In this document: positions 43,695 through 52,830 of the stretch, piece after piece
Numbering within the stretch: the first letter of the stretch is position 1
Layout: each line of letters begins with the position of its first letter
Assembly (NCBI RefSeq): GCF_004403985.1
Contig: NZ_SOHL01000005.1
Location: 1-64,000 of the forward strand
Direction of reading: 5' to 3'
DNA length: 64,000 bases
Source: Cryobacterium gelidum
Lineage (GTDB): Bacteria > Actinomycetota > Actinomycetes > Actinomycetales > Microbacteriaceae
Translations under genes and position numbers: made by a program
Notes under the pieces: generated by a model
Databases searched by the model: none
The model's input: only the letters and a program-made list of their open reading frames with translations
Told to the model about the DNA's origin: nothing

Positions 43695-43834
43695 AGCTGA
43701 CCTCCAAAAGTGTCCCCATTGCGCTCGATGCACACGGCCCGCGGCGAGGGGGTGATTTCCGCGAGGCGCAGTTCATCGCCCGACAGAGAATTCGGTTCGA
43801 AGGCCACCGCGAGGGGTAGGCCATGGCGACGCAT
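43667..43834 (-). CDS. 55-residue hypothetical protein
   Basis: A small frame reading MRRHGLPLAVAFEPNSLSG then LRLAEITPSPRAVCIER. It lies upstream of and overlaps the 49-residue gene, and it is divergent from the LVIVD/PA gene, so the promoter region at 43835-43951 would be shared. The open frame runs further upstream, so the start is a guess. No family is recognised. Confidence 0.35.
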   Translation of the reverse strand: MRRHGLPLAVAFEPNSLSGDELRLAEITPSPRAVCIERNGDTFGGQLWTARDHGG

Positions 43835-43951
43835 GCGCACCGCGTCGCCGTGGCGGCCACATCCTGGTCGATTTGTACTTCCTTGCCAAAGCGTGTATGG
43901 GCGGACTACGGTTCGAACATTCGATTTAAAATTCCGCACCGAAGGAGTGTC

Positions 43952-45823
43952 ATGGTCAAATCACCTGCCATTCGCGCTGGACTGACGCTGGTGTCCGTCG
44001 CAGCGTTGATCCTCGCCACAACATCCGTTGCATCGGCCCGACCCGGGAACGACGGCGCGCTATCGACCGCCGACGGCGCTCGCGACGCCCACCAGCACGG
44101 CGAAACGGCCGGTCATCTGCCGGCAACACAGTCCAATATCAACGTAGTCTCCAAACTGAAGATGAAGAACGCGGTGCCCGAGAAGATCGCCGATGTGGGC
44201 GTCTTCAAGGACTATGCCTACCTTGCTGCGTGGGGCGTCGTGTCGTGCACCTACAACGGGGTGCACGTCGTGGATATCAAGGACCCCGTGAAGCCGAAGG
44301 AGGTCGCGTTTATCCAGTCCAAGGAGGGCAGCTACCCGGGCGAGGGTGTCCAGGCCCTTCAACTCGATACGCCAGCCTTTACCGGCGACGTGCTCGTCAC
44401 CAATAACGAGAAGTGCAAGGACAAAGCAGGGTTCGGCGGCATGAATCTCTATGACGTGACGAATCCCGAGCACCCCACACCACTCGCCGTGGGCATTGGC
44501 GATTCAACAGCCGATGGTCAGGGCAAGAAGACCTCCAACCAGACCCACAGCGTCTTCGCCTGGGATGCCGGCGACAAGGCGTACGCGGTCATCGTTGACA
44601 ACGAAGAGGGCACCGATGTCGACATCATGGACATCACCAACCCGAAGAAGCCGTTCCTCACCGCCGAATACGATCTGGACAAGACCTTCCCGCAGATCCT
44701 CCAGAACGCACCGTCGAACCTGACCGAGGTGTTTCTCCACGACCTCGTCGTCAAGCAGATCGCCGGAAAACAGGTGATGCTGTTGTCCTACTGGGACGCC
44801 GGATACGTCACCGTCGACATGACCGACGTGCACAACCCGATCTATGTCGGCGATACGGACTTCACCAACCCCGACCCGCAGCTTCAGGAGTCGGCAGGCC
44901 TGATCGAGAAGCCTGAAGGCAACGGCCACCAGGGCGAGTTCACCCTAGACAACAGGTTCGTAATCGGTGCCGACGAGGACTTCGCGCCCAACGGCGCGGA
45001 GGGCACCACGGATGACTCCGCGACACCGTTTCAGATCTCGCAGGGCAGCGACACACCGCAGCTGCAAGGCGGGGAGTCGCTGACCGGTGATGCCGTCTAC
45101 GCGGGACAAGCATGTTCCGGTGATCCGGTTGTGCCACCGGCGCCGGTCACCGCAAGCGGCAGCCAGATCGCGATCGTCACCCGTGGTCTCTGCGCGTTCA
45201 CCGAGAAGGTGGCGAACGTTGAAGCGGCTGGCGGCTATGACGGAATCGTCATCATCAACCGCGAGGGTACCGACGGATGCGGCGCATTCGGGATGAGCGT
45301 CGCCGGCAACATCCCGACCTCTTCGGTCGACCGTCAAACCGGATTCGGTTTCTTCGACCTCGAGGCCTCCTACGATAACGCGGCCTGCCTCGCCGGTGCT
45401 GCCAGCCTGATTCCCGGCCTGAGTCTGGGTGCCGTCGGAGACCTCGTTTCCTTGCGCGCGTTCTTCGACGGTTGGGGTTATGTGCACCTCTTCGACAACT
45501 CGACGGGAAAGATGTCCGAGCTGGACACCTATGCAATTCCCGAAGCCATGGACCCTGCCTACGCTGTGGGCTTCGGCGACCTCTCGGTTCACGAGGTGGC
45601 CACGTCCAAACAGCGGGCCGACCTGGCGTACTTCTCGTATTACGCGGGAGGATTTCGAGTGACCAAAATCATCGACGACAAACTCGTCGAGACCGGTCGC
45701 TTCATTGACGAGGGCGGCAACAACTTCTGGGGTGTGGACGTGTTCGAGAACAACGGCGTCGAATACGTTGCGGCCAGCGACCGTGATTTCGGGCTCTACA
45801 TCTTCCGATACACGGGCAACTGA
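43952..45823 (+). CDS. secreted LVIVD-repeat protein with inserted PA domain
   Basis: A 623-residue exported protein. ATG 43952 has GAAGGAG upstream and is followed by a Sec signal (LTLVSVAALILATTSVASA). The body has LVIVD/beta-propeller-like repeats, recognised by recurring blade endings such as GVHVVDIKDPVKPKEV, GMNLYDVTNPEHPTPL and VDIMDITNPKKPFL. Between about residues 350 and 480 a PA (protease-associated) domain is inserted (SQIAIVTRGLCAFTEKV, then GYDGIVIIN). The propeller then resumes (GWGYVHLFDNS). No catalytic motif is seen, so binding or adhesion is more likely than hydrolysis. It is the only large gene between the tRNA-derived repeats. Confidence 0.82.
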   Translation: MVKSPAIRAGLTLVSVAALILATTSVASARPGNDGALSTADGARDAHQHGETAGHLPATQSNINVVSKLKMKNAVPEKIADVGVFKDYAYLAAWGVVSCTYNGVHVVDIKDPVKPKEVAFIQSKEGSYPGEGVQALQLDTPAFTGDVLVTNNEKCKDKAGFGGMNLYDVTNPEHPTPLAVGIGDSTADGQGKKTSNQTHSVFAWDAGDKAYAVIVDNEEGTDVDIMDITNPKKPFLTAEYDLDKTFPQILQNAPSNLTEVFLHDLVVKQIAGKQVMLLSYWDAGYVTVDMTDVHNPIYVGDTDFTNPDPQLQESAGLIEKPEGNGHQGEFTLDNRFVIGADEDFAPNGAEGTTDDSATPFQISQGSDTPQLQGGESLTGDAVYAGQACSGDPVVPPAPVTASGSQIAIVTRGLCAFTEKVANVEAAGGYDGIVIINREGTDGCGAFGMSVAGNIPTSSVDRQTGFGFFDLEASYDNAACLAGAASLIPGLSLGAVGDLVSLRAFFDGWGYVHLFDNSTGKMSELDTYAIPEAMDPAYAVGFGDLSVHEVATSKQRADLAYFSYYAGGFRVTKIIDDKLVETGRFIDEGGNNFWGVDVFENNGVEYVAASDRDFGLYIFRYTGN

Positions 45824-45849
45824 CCCGACAGCCTGATCTGAATTACCCA

Positions 45850-45891
45850 CACGAAATCGCTCCTGAGAACCCCCTCAGGAGCGATTTCGTG
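45850..45891 (+). terminator. 18-bp hairpin after the LVIVD/PA gene
   Basis: CACGAAATCGCTCCTGAG, loop AACCCC, and an exact complementary arm form a perfect 18-bp stem 26 bases beyond the stop. A clear U-tract is absent. Confidence 0.75.
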
Positions 45892-45924
45892 CGTCCCGGT
45901 GGCGCCGTAGGACGCGCCGGGCGA

Positions 45925-46140
45925 TCTCGCCCCGCCGGGTCAGCGGGGCAGCACCAGGGCGCCGTCCATGTGACGGGGAATCGTCTCGTGGTGCTGAGCC
46001 CATGACAACCGAAACCCCCGTCGGGAAGCTGTTGAAGACCAGACGACCCCTGGTCGGTGCGAGCGTGTCGCTGATCTGAGGCACGAGATCGGGCTCGTTG
46101 CTGCCGCGGTGCACGCTCACCGACGCCTCACCACCTGACA
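45925..46140 (-). pseudogene. aldehyde dehydrogenase (NADP-type) fragment, frameshifted
   Basis: On the minus strand a frame reads GGEASVSVHRGSNEPDLV, then GRLVFNSFPTGVSVV, matching the C-terminal part of NADP-dependent aldehyde dehydrogenases, where GRxxxNxxPTGVxV is followed by xxxHHGGP. The continuation WAQHH appears one base out of frame, so a one-base frameshift is present after SVV. Only about 60 codons remain; there is no start and no catalytic Cys region. It lies between the LVIVD/PA gene and the tRNA, inside the putative element. Confidence 0.5.
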
Positions 46141-46208
46141 GGTCGATTTGCGAGCCGACTCTGCGAGGCGGTACCCCAGATATTCTTCCTGATCAGGCAT
46201 TTTACTTG

Positions 46209-46281
46209 TGGGCCCTACCGGGCTCGAACCGATGACATCCACGGTGTAAACGTGGCGCTCTACCAACTGAGCTAAAGGCCC
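46209..46281 (-). tRNA. tRNA-Val (anticodon TAC)
   Basis: A 73-base cloverleaf on the minus strand. The acceptor GGGCCTT pairs with AGGGCCC, the D-arm includes AGCTCAGTTGGTAGAGC, the anticodon arm is CCACG TTTACAC CGTGG with anticodon TAC, and the T-arm contains GGTTCGAGCC. CCA is not encoded. Its 3' half is duplicated at 42907. Confidence 0.96.
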
Positions 46282-46351
46282 CGACGACGAGTCGGTCGTG
46301 GGTTCCCTCAGTATAGGACAGACTCGGCGCGCGTTTGGCGACCCATCGACT

Positions 46352-46822
46352 TCAGAGGACCGGTGTGAGTTGCCCGAGTGCGGCTCGGTAGGCGTCGATC
46401 GATCGCGCTTCACCCGGGGCGGAGATGAAACTGGCGCGAATAATGCCGCTCGGATCGATCAAGAATGTCGCACGGTTGGCGAAACCCTTCTCCTCGAGAA
46501 AGACGCCGTATTCTTTTGCGACCGCGCCGTGGGGCCAAAAGTCCGCAACCAGGTTGAAGGTGTATTTTTCCTGCTCGCCGAAGGCACGCAGGGCGTGTCG
46601 CGAGTCGACCGAAATTCCGATGAGTTCGACGCCGCCGTCCTCGAACAGAGACAGGTTGTCGCGCAGTTCGCAGAGTTCGCCACTGCATATTCCCGAAAAG
46701 GCGAGGGGGAAGAAGACCAGCGCGACAGATTTCACTCCCCGGTATTGGCTGAGCTGCACGCTTTCGCCGAACTGGTTGATGAGCTTGAAGTCGGGTGCCT
46801 GGGTGTCGTTCTCGAGAGCCAT
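46352..46822 (-). CDS. peroxiredoxin (AhpE-like)
   Basis: A 156-residue thiol peroxidase. The peroxidatic Cys46 lies in FFPLAFSGICSGELCELRD, the pattern of actinobacterial AhpE, with Ser in place of the usual Thr. Cys51 is a possible resolving Cys. The start at ATG 46822 is supported by AGGAAAGGAG. A longer open frame is not supported. It probably reduces organic and hydrogen peroxides in the cytosol; the reductant is unknown. It is divergent from aceE. Confidence 0.9.
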   Translation of the reverse strand: MALENDTQAPDFKLINQFGESVQLSQYRGVKSVALVFFPLAFSGICSGELCELRDNLSLFEDGGVELIGISVDSRHALRAFGEQEKYTFNLVADFWPHGAVAKEYGVFLEEKGFANRATFLIDPSGIIRASFISAPGEARSIDAYRAALGQLTPVL

Positions 46823-47080
46823 ATGGGCTCCTTTCCTAGTGCTGCGGTGGCGCGCGGTTGGGCCGGTGACATACTCTAGCCCGGCAATGTGCGCGAAGTC
46901 ACAAAACCCGCAGCTTGTCGGCGGCGGGCACCCGTACGCGGACAACGGGCGAAATCTGTAGGCTTACGTCGTGCCGCTGGTTGCAATCCAACCTGCTCAT
47001 TTACGGCACGTGCCACCGTGGCGCCGCACCATGTCACCGCGGAGCACCATCGCTGCACGAACCCCAGAGAGAGGTCGACT

Positions 47081-49807
47081 GTGACGGTCAACGACCAGGA
47101 CCCATACTCGACGAACAACGCCGACTCCGATCCGGAGGAAACTGCGGAGTGGTCGCAATCCCTCGATTCGCTCGTTGCCGAACACGGGCACGAACGCGGA
47201 CGCGAGATCATGCTCAGCCTGTTGAAGCGGTCGAAAGAGCTGCATCTGGGCGTTCCCATGGTTCCGACAACGGACTACATCAACACCATTGCGCCGGAGA
47301 ACGAACCCGATTTTCCCGGCGACGAAGACATAGAGCGCCGCTACCGCGCCTGGATTCGCTGGAACGCTGCCGTTCTGGTGCACCGCGCTCAGCGCCCCGG
47401 CATCGCCGTTGGTGGCCATATCTCCACCTACGCGTCATCCGCTGCCCTGTATGAAGTTGGTTTCAACCACTTCTTCCGCGGTCAGGACCACCCGGGCGGT
47501 GGCGACCAGATTTTCATTCAGGGTCATGCCTCCCCCGGCACCTACGCGCGCGCCTTCCTCGAGGGCCGGCTGACAGAGAACCAGCTCGACGGTTTCCGTC
47601 AGGAAAAATCGCACGCTCCTCATGGCATCTCTTCATATCCGCACCCGCGCCTCATGCCGGAATTCTGGCAGTTTCCCACCGTATCCATGGGTCTCGGTCC
47701 GATCAACGCGATCTATCAGGCGCAGCTCAACCGCTACCTGACCCACCGGGGCATCAAGGATGCCAGCGACCAGCAGGTCTGGGCATTCCTCGGCGACGGT
47801 GAAATGGATGAGGTGGAAAGCCGCGGCCAGTTGCAGGTCGCGGCCAACGAGGGCCTCGACAACCTCAACTTCGTCATCAACTGCAACCTTCAGCGCCTCG
47901 ATGGCCCGGTGCGCGGTAACGGCAAGATCATCCAGGAGCTTGAAAGCTTCTTCCGTGGTGCTGGCTGGAACGTCATCAAGGTGGTTTGGGGTCGGGAGTG
48001 GGACAGCCTCCTCAAGAACGACGTAGACGGCGCCCTGATCAACCTGATGAACGTCACGCCCGATGGTGATTACCAGACGTACAAGGCCGAAAGTGGCGCC
48101 TATGTGCGCGAGAATTTCTTCGGACGCGACCCGCGTGCGCGGGCGCTCGTCGAGCACCTCAGCGATGACGAGGTCTGGAACCTCAAGCGCGGTGGACACG
48201 ACTACCGCAAGGTCTACGCCGCATTCAAGGCCGCGTCGGAGCACACCGGCCAGCCGACCGTCATCCTGGCGAAAACGGTCAAGGGCTACGGCCTCGGTCC
48301 CAGTTTCGAAGGCCGCAACGCGACCCACCAGATGAAGAAGATGACCCTCGACAACCTCAAGTCGTTCCGTGACAGCATGCACGTGCCGATCACGGATGCC
48401 CAGCTCGAGGAAAACCCCTACTTGCCGCCCTACTACACCCCCGGCGACAAGGACGAGGCGATTGAGTATATGCACGAGCGTCGGCGTGCGCTCGGCGGCT
48501 ACCTGCCGGAGCGACGCACCACACACACCAAGCTCAACCTGCCCGGAGATGAGACCTACGCGGTCGCCAAGAAAGGGTCCGGAACGCAGGAGATCGCCAC
48601 GACCATGGCGTTCGTGCGACTGCTCAAGGAGCTGTTGCGCGCCAAGGACTTCGGAAACCGCATCGTTCCGATCATCCCCGACGAGGCTCGCACCTTCGGC
48701 ATCGACGCGTTCTTCCCGAACGCGAAGATCTACAACCCCAACGGCCAGCACTACACCTCGGTCGACCACGCCCAGCTGCTGGCCTACAAGGAGAGCCCGC
48801 AGGGCCAGATTCTGCACGTCGGCATCAACGAGGCCGGCGCCGCCGCTGCTTTCACCAACGTGGGCACGTCCTATTCCACGCAGGGCGAACCGCTCATTCC
48901 GGTCTACGTGTTCTACTCCATGTTCGGTTTCCAGCGCACCGGAGACGCTTTGTGGGCCGCCGGTGACCAGATGAGCCGCGGGTTCATCGTCGGTGCCACG
49001 GCCGGTCGCACGACGTTGACCGGGGAAGGTCTGCAGCACGCCGACGGTCACTCGCCGTTGCTGGCGTCGACCAACCCGGCCGTCGTCTCCTACGACCCGG
49101 CATACGGCTATGAGATCGGTCACATAGTGCGTGCCGGACTCGAGCGCATGTATGGCGGCACCCACACAGATCCGAACGTCATGTACTACGTGACGGTCTA
49201 CAACGAGCCGGCCGTGCAGCCGGTCGAGCCCGCTGACGTTGATGTGGACGGCATCCTGCACGGCATCCACCGGGTGAGTGAATCCGCTGCGAGCGGACCG
49301 AAAGCACAATTGCTCGCCTCCGGCGTTGCCGTACCGTGGGCACTGGAGGCCCAGCAGCTCCTCGCCGACGACTGGGGCGTCTCGGCCGACGTCTGGTCGG
49401 TCACCTCGTGGACCGAACTGCGCCGCGATGGTCTGGCCGCCGAGGAGCACAACTTCCTCAATCCCGACGACGTGCCCCGCATCCCGTACGTCACCACGAA
49501 GCTCGAAGGCGCTGCCGGCCCCTTCGTCGCCGTGTCTGACTTTATGCACGCCGTTCCGGACCAGATCCGACAGTTTGTTCCGAGCGACTTCGCGACGCTC
49601 GGTGCCGACAGCTTCGGCTTCTCGGACACCCGCCCGGCCGCACGCCGATTCTTCAAGATCGACGGTCCGTCGATGGTCGTGCGCACTCTGGAGCTGCTCG
49701 CCCGTCGCGGCGAAGTAGACCGCAGCCTCGCCGGCCAGGCGATCGCCAAGTATCGCCTGCACGATGTGAGCGCGGGCACCACCGGCTCTGCCGGGGGCGA
49801 GAGCTAA
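47081..49807 (+). CDS. aceE: pyruvate dehydrogenase E1, homodimeric type (AceE)
   Basis: A 908-residue thiamine-diphosphate enzyme that decarboxylates pyruvate and passes the acetyl group to the E2 lipoyl domain. Landmarks: [33 protein letters not shown], the ThDP/Mg motif [10 protein letters not shown] followed by NCN, and the C-terminal transketolase-like domain with [13 protein letters not shown] 47081 has AGAGAGG upstream; the frame extends back to 46889 into the region overlapping the peroxiredoxin promoter. It is followed after 6 bases by the PucR-type regulator. Confidence 0.96.
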   Translation: MTVNDQDPYSTNNADSDPEETAEWSQSLDSLVAEHGHERGREIMLSLLKRSKELHLGVPMVPTTDYINTIAPENEPDFPGDEDIERRYRAWIRWNAAVLVHRAQRPGIAVGGHISTYASSAALYEVGFNHFFRGQDHPGGGDQIFIQGHASPGTYARAFLEGRLTENQLDGFRQEKSHAPHGISSYPHPRLMPEFWQFPTVSMGLGPINAIYQAQLNRYLTHRGIKDASDQQVWAFLGDGEMDEVESRGQLQVAANEGLDNLNFVINCNLQRLDGPVRGNGKIIQELESFFRGAGWNVIKVVWGREWDSLLKNDVDGALINLMNVTPDGDYQTYKAESGAYVRENFFGRDPRARALVEHLSDDEVWNLKRGGHDYRKVYAAFKAASEHTGQPTVILAKTVKGYGLGPSFEGRNATHQMKKMTLDNLKSFRDSMHVPITDAQLEENPYLPPYYTPGDKDEAIEYMHERRRALGGYLPERRTTHTKLNLPGDETYAVAKKGSGTQEIATTMAFVRLLKELLRAKDFGNRIVPIIPDEARTFGIDAFFPNAKIYNPNGQHYTSVDHAQLLAYKESPQGQILHVGINEAGAAAAFTNVGTSYSTQGEPLIPVYVFYSMFGFQRTGDALWAAGDQMSRGFIVGATAGRTTLTGEGLQHADGHSPLLASTNPAVVSYDPAYGYEIGHIVRAGLERMYGGTHTDPNVMYYVTVYNEPAVQPVEPADVDVDGILHGIHRVSESAASGPKAQLLASGVAVPWALEAQQLLADDWGVSADVWSVTSWTELRRDGLAAEEHNFLNPDDVPRIPYVTTKLEGAAGPFVAVSDFMHAVPDQIRQFVPSDFATLGADSFGFSDTRPAARRFFKIDGPSMVVRTLELLARRGEVDRSLAGQAIAKYRLHDVSAGTTGSAGGES

Positions 49808-49813
49808 GAAACC

Positions 49814-51016
49814 GTGGCACCGGCGCCCAAAACGAAGGAACAGACCCTCAACTGGCTGCGCACCATTTCTGGTGAGCTGTCGACCCAGACGCTCAAACGA
49901 CTCGAAGACACGCTGTCCTGGTATGGCGATATGCCACCAGGGCGGCGGTCGGCCGTCGGCCTGGTCGCCCAGGCCGGGATCACGAGTTTCATCTCCTGGT
50001 TTGACGATCCACGGTCAACGCCGTGGATCGCCGCGGACGTCTTCGGTGCTGCCCCGCGAGAGTTGCTGCGCTCGGTGAGTCTGCAGCAGACGCTGCAGCT
50101 CATCCGCGTGACGGTTGAGGTCGTCGAGGAACGCGTCAAGGACGGTGGCGAGGCGCTGCGCGAAGCGATTCTGCTCTATTCGCGAGAGATCGCCTTCGGG
50201 GCAGCAGATGTCTATGCTCGTGCTGCCGAGGCACGCGGCCTCTGGGACGCGCGGTTGGAAGCTCTCGTCGTTGACTCTATTCTCAGTGGGGAATATGACG
50301 ACGAACTGCCTAGCCGAATTGCGGCTCTCGGCTGGCATGGCCACGGTGAAGTCTGCGTACTGGTCGGCACCACCCCGCAGATGCTCGACGTCGACCAGTT
50401 GCGCCGCGCTGCCCGGCATATGGCCGCCGACGTGCTCATCGGCGTCCAGGGGAACCGCCTCGTGCTCGTGATCGGTCGCGCACGCCCGGCCCAGGCGGAC
50501 AGCGAGGACGTCGGCACCGCTGCGGCGCTCACGTTCATGGAGATCGCCATGCAACTCGAACCGATATTCGGGCCCGGGCATTTGGTGCTCGGTCACGAGG
50601 TTCCCAATCTCGTTGACGCATCCAAGAGCGCGAAGGCCGCCCTAGCCGGGTTCGCCGTCGCGCGGTCGTGGCGGAATGCGCCCCGGCCCGTCCAGGCCGA
50701 CGATCTGCTCCCCGAGCGCGCCCTCGCCGGGGATCCGCTCGCCCGCGCGACGCTGATACATCGCATCTATCGGCCGCTGCAGGCGCACTCGACCGAGTTG
50801 CTCACCACCCTGTGGTGCTATCTCGACAATGGCCGCTCGCTCGAGGCCACCGCGCGCGAATTATTCGTGCACCCCAACACCGTGCGGTATCGCCTGAAAC
50901 GAGTATCCGAAGTCATCGGCTACGACGCCACGGGAGCCCGAGAGGCGCTCATTTTGCAATCGGCCCTGATCATCGGCTCGATCAGCGACCACGACGGTTC
51001 CACCCGCCGTCGTTGA
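49814..51016 (+). CDS. PucR-family transcriptional regulator (FasR-like)
   Basis: A 400-residue regulator with an N-terminal sensory part, a GGDEF-like CdaR middle region and a C-terminal PucR helix-turn-helix (SLEATARELFVHPNTVRYRL). The start is GTG, six bases after aceE, so it is likely co-transcribed. In Streptomyces a PucR-type protein, FasR, sits directly before fabD-fabH-acpP-fabF and activates it. The same set follows here, with a permease gene in between, so a FasR role is likely by context. Its ligand is unknown. Confidence 0.82.
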   Translation: MAPAPKTKEQTLNWLRTISGELSTQTLKRLEDTLSWYGDMPPGRRSAVGLVAQAGITSFISWFDDPRSTPWIAADVFGAAPRELLRSVSLQQTLQLIRVTVEVVEERVKDGGEALREAILLYSREIAFGAADVYARAAEARGLWDARLEALVVDSILSGEYDDELPSRIAALGWHGHGEVCVLVGTTPQMLDVDQLRRAARHMAADVLIGVQGNRLVLVIGRARPAQADSEDVGTAAALTFMEIAMQLEPIFGPGHLVLGHEVPNLVDASKSAKAALAGFAVARSWRNAPRPVQADDLLPERALAGDPLARATLIHRIYRPLQAHSTELLTTLWCYLDNGRSLEATARELFVHPNTVRYRLKRVSEVIGYDATGAREALILQSALIIGSISDHDGSTRRR

Positions 51017-51208
51017 TGGGGTCCGAGGCCAGGGATTGCCCGCGCGATGTCTAGGGCCGGCGGCGTAGAGGGTGTAATTCGGCCGTCACGTCGTCGTGAC
51101 GCTCCTCTCACAACGACCTGGTGTGTCGTCGCTGCACCGGCATCCATCGGCACGGCGGTCACACGTCTCGCGGGATCAGACCCGCCCTATTCAGACTTGG
51201 AGCGTGTC

Positions 51209-52696
51209 ATGCCCACATCCCGGAAATCCGCCACAGAAGGCGCCGCGGAACCGGATGTCGACGTCAGCGTCGCCCCGCAGCCTAGAGAGCTGACCCGCAG
51301 CCTCAAACCCCGCCACCTCTCGATGATTGCGATCGCGGGAGTCATCGGGGCTGGCCTGTTCGTTGGTTCTGGTGCGGCGATCCAGCAGGCCGGTCCTGGA
51401 ATTCTCGTGGCCTACGCCGCCGCTGGCCTTGTCGTCATCCTGGTGATGCGCATGCTCGGCGAGATGGCGGCGGCGAGTCCGGAGACCGGGTCGTTCTCGA
51501 CCTACGCCGACCGCGCGCTCGGCCGCTGGGCCGGGTTCAGCATCGGCTGGCTCTACGCCTGGTTTTGGATCATCGTCCTTGGAATCGAAGCAACTGCGGG
51601 CGCGGCGATCGTGCATCGCTGGGTACCCGAGGTCGATCAATGGGTGTGGGCCCTCCTGCTCATGGTGCTACTCACGCTTACGAACGTGGCCTCGGTGAAA
51701 TCATTCGGGGAGTTTGAATTTTGGTTCGCCTCGATCAAGGTCGCGGCCATTGTGGTCTTCCTCGTCCTCGGGATCGCGGCGATCCTGGGCTTCATGCCCG
51801 GTGTGACCGCGCCCGGCCTCGACAACCTCACCAATCGCGGCGGATTCTTCCCCAACGGTGCCGGAGCGGTGCTCGGCGGAGTCCTCGTGGTGGTTTTCTC
51901 TTTCTTCGGCGCCGAAATCGCCACGATCGCCGCGGGGGAATCGCAAAACCCGGTAGCCGCTGTTCGCCAGGCGGTGCGGTCCACCGTGTGGCGAATCCTG
52001 ATCTTCTACATTGGCTCGATCGCCATTGTCGTCACCCTGCTGCCCTGGGACAGCACCTCCGTAGCAAAGAGTCCGTATGTGGCGGCCATCGAGCTCTACG
52101 GCATTCCCGGTGCCGGCACGATCATGGATGTGATCGTGCTCACCTCTGTGTTGTCCTGCCTCAACTCGGGACTCTATACCGCCAGCCGTATGCTGTTTTC
52201 CCTGTCGACGCGCGGCGACGCTCCCCGCTCCTGGGGAACGATCTCCGCCAGGGGCGTGCCGCGCAGCGCTGTGCTCGCGTCGACCATCGTAGGGTTTGTG
52301 ACCGTCGGCCTCAACTACGTCGCCCCGGACACCGTGTTCCTGTTCCTGGTGAACACCTCCGGCGCCATTGCCCTGTTCGTCTGGCTCGTGATCGCGGCCT
52401 CGCAGTTGATCCTGCGTCGCCGCATGGGACCGGACGCCGCAAGGGCACTGTCACTCAGGATGTGGGTCTTCCCCTACCTCACGTGGTTCGCCATCCTCAG
52501 CATCCTCGGCCTGCTCGTGGGAATGTTGATCGTCCCCGAAACGCGGGAATCCCTCGCGCTGTCCCTCGCGCTGGCCGGGCTGCTCGTGGGCGTGGGCCTG
52601 TGGCGTTACCGGGGCGGGCGTGGCTCGAGCGGCGAAGCTGCGATCCAACCGGTGATCGGTTCGGCGCATTCTAAATCAAGCCAACGCCAGGATTGA
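51209..52696 (+). CDS. amino acid permease (APC superfamily, GabP/AnsP-like)
   Basis: A 495-residue transporter with about 12 membrane helices. It opens with RHLSMIAIAGVIGAGLFVGSG, the substrate-binding stretch of the amino acid transporter family (its core, AIAGVIGAGLFVGSG, is diagnostic), and continues GEMAAASPETGSFSTYADRALG. ATG 51209 has GGAG upstream. GabP-type permeases carry gamma-aminobutyrate or other amino acids, but the substrate cannot be set from sequence. It is unusual in sitting between the FasR-like regulator and fabD. Confidence 0.87.
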   Translation: MPTSRKSATEGAAEPDVDVSVAPQPRELTRSLKPRHLSMIAIAGVIGAGLFVGSGAAIQQAGPGILVAYAAAGLVVILVMRMLGEMAAASPETGSFSTYADRALGRWAGFSIGWLYAWFWIIVLGIEATAGAAIVHRWVPEVDQWVWALLLMVLLTLTNVASVKSFGEFEFWFASIKVAAIVVFLVLGIAAILGFMPGVTAPGLDNLTNRGGFFPNGAGAVLGGVLVVVFSFFGAEIATIAAGESQNPVAAVRQAVRSTVWRILIFYIGSIAIVVTLLPWDSTSVAKSPYVAAIELYGIPGAGTIMDVIVLTSVLSCLNSGLYTASRMLFSLSTRGDAPRSWGTISARGVPRSAVLASTIVGFVTVGLNYVAPDTVFLFLVNTSGAIALFVWLVIAASQLILRRRMGPDAARALSLRMWVFPYLTWFAILSILGLLVGMLIVPETRESLALSLALAGLLVGVGLWRYRGGRGSSGEAAIQPVIGSAHSKSSQRQD

Positions 52697-52830
52697 TCCC
52701 GCCAGCCGCCACGAGTTGAGAAATCGGGATTCGTCCCGAGGAGTTTTTCTGCAGGACTCTACAAAGGAACCCGGAATACTCAGTGCGATTTGTACACTCA
52801 TTTCCGCCATCAGGTTGGAAGACTGAATAA

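Larger units (their letters stand above)
42907..46250. mobile_element. putative 3.3-kb tRNA-integrated element, no integrase
   Basis: The interval is bounded by 44-bp direct repeats derived from tRNA-Val. The intact tRNA is at the right edge, and the element lies on its 3' side, the usual geometry for tyrosine-integrase insertions. Inside are a zinc-ribbon gene fragment, two tiny overlapping ORFs, a secreted LVIVD/PA-domain protein and an aldehyde dehydrogenase fragment. There is no integrase or excisionase, so it would be a decayed or satellite element. About 290 bases after the left repeat (42951-43243) show nothing. Confidence 0.55.

Noticed and set aside
47633..49762. A 709-codon open frame antisense to aceE
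   Set aside because: It mirrors the highly biased codon use of aceE, has no family resemblance, and aceE itself is certain. The same reasoning removes the long antisense frames over parC, sigA, glnA, lpdA, ctaD, fabF and the M20 peptidase.
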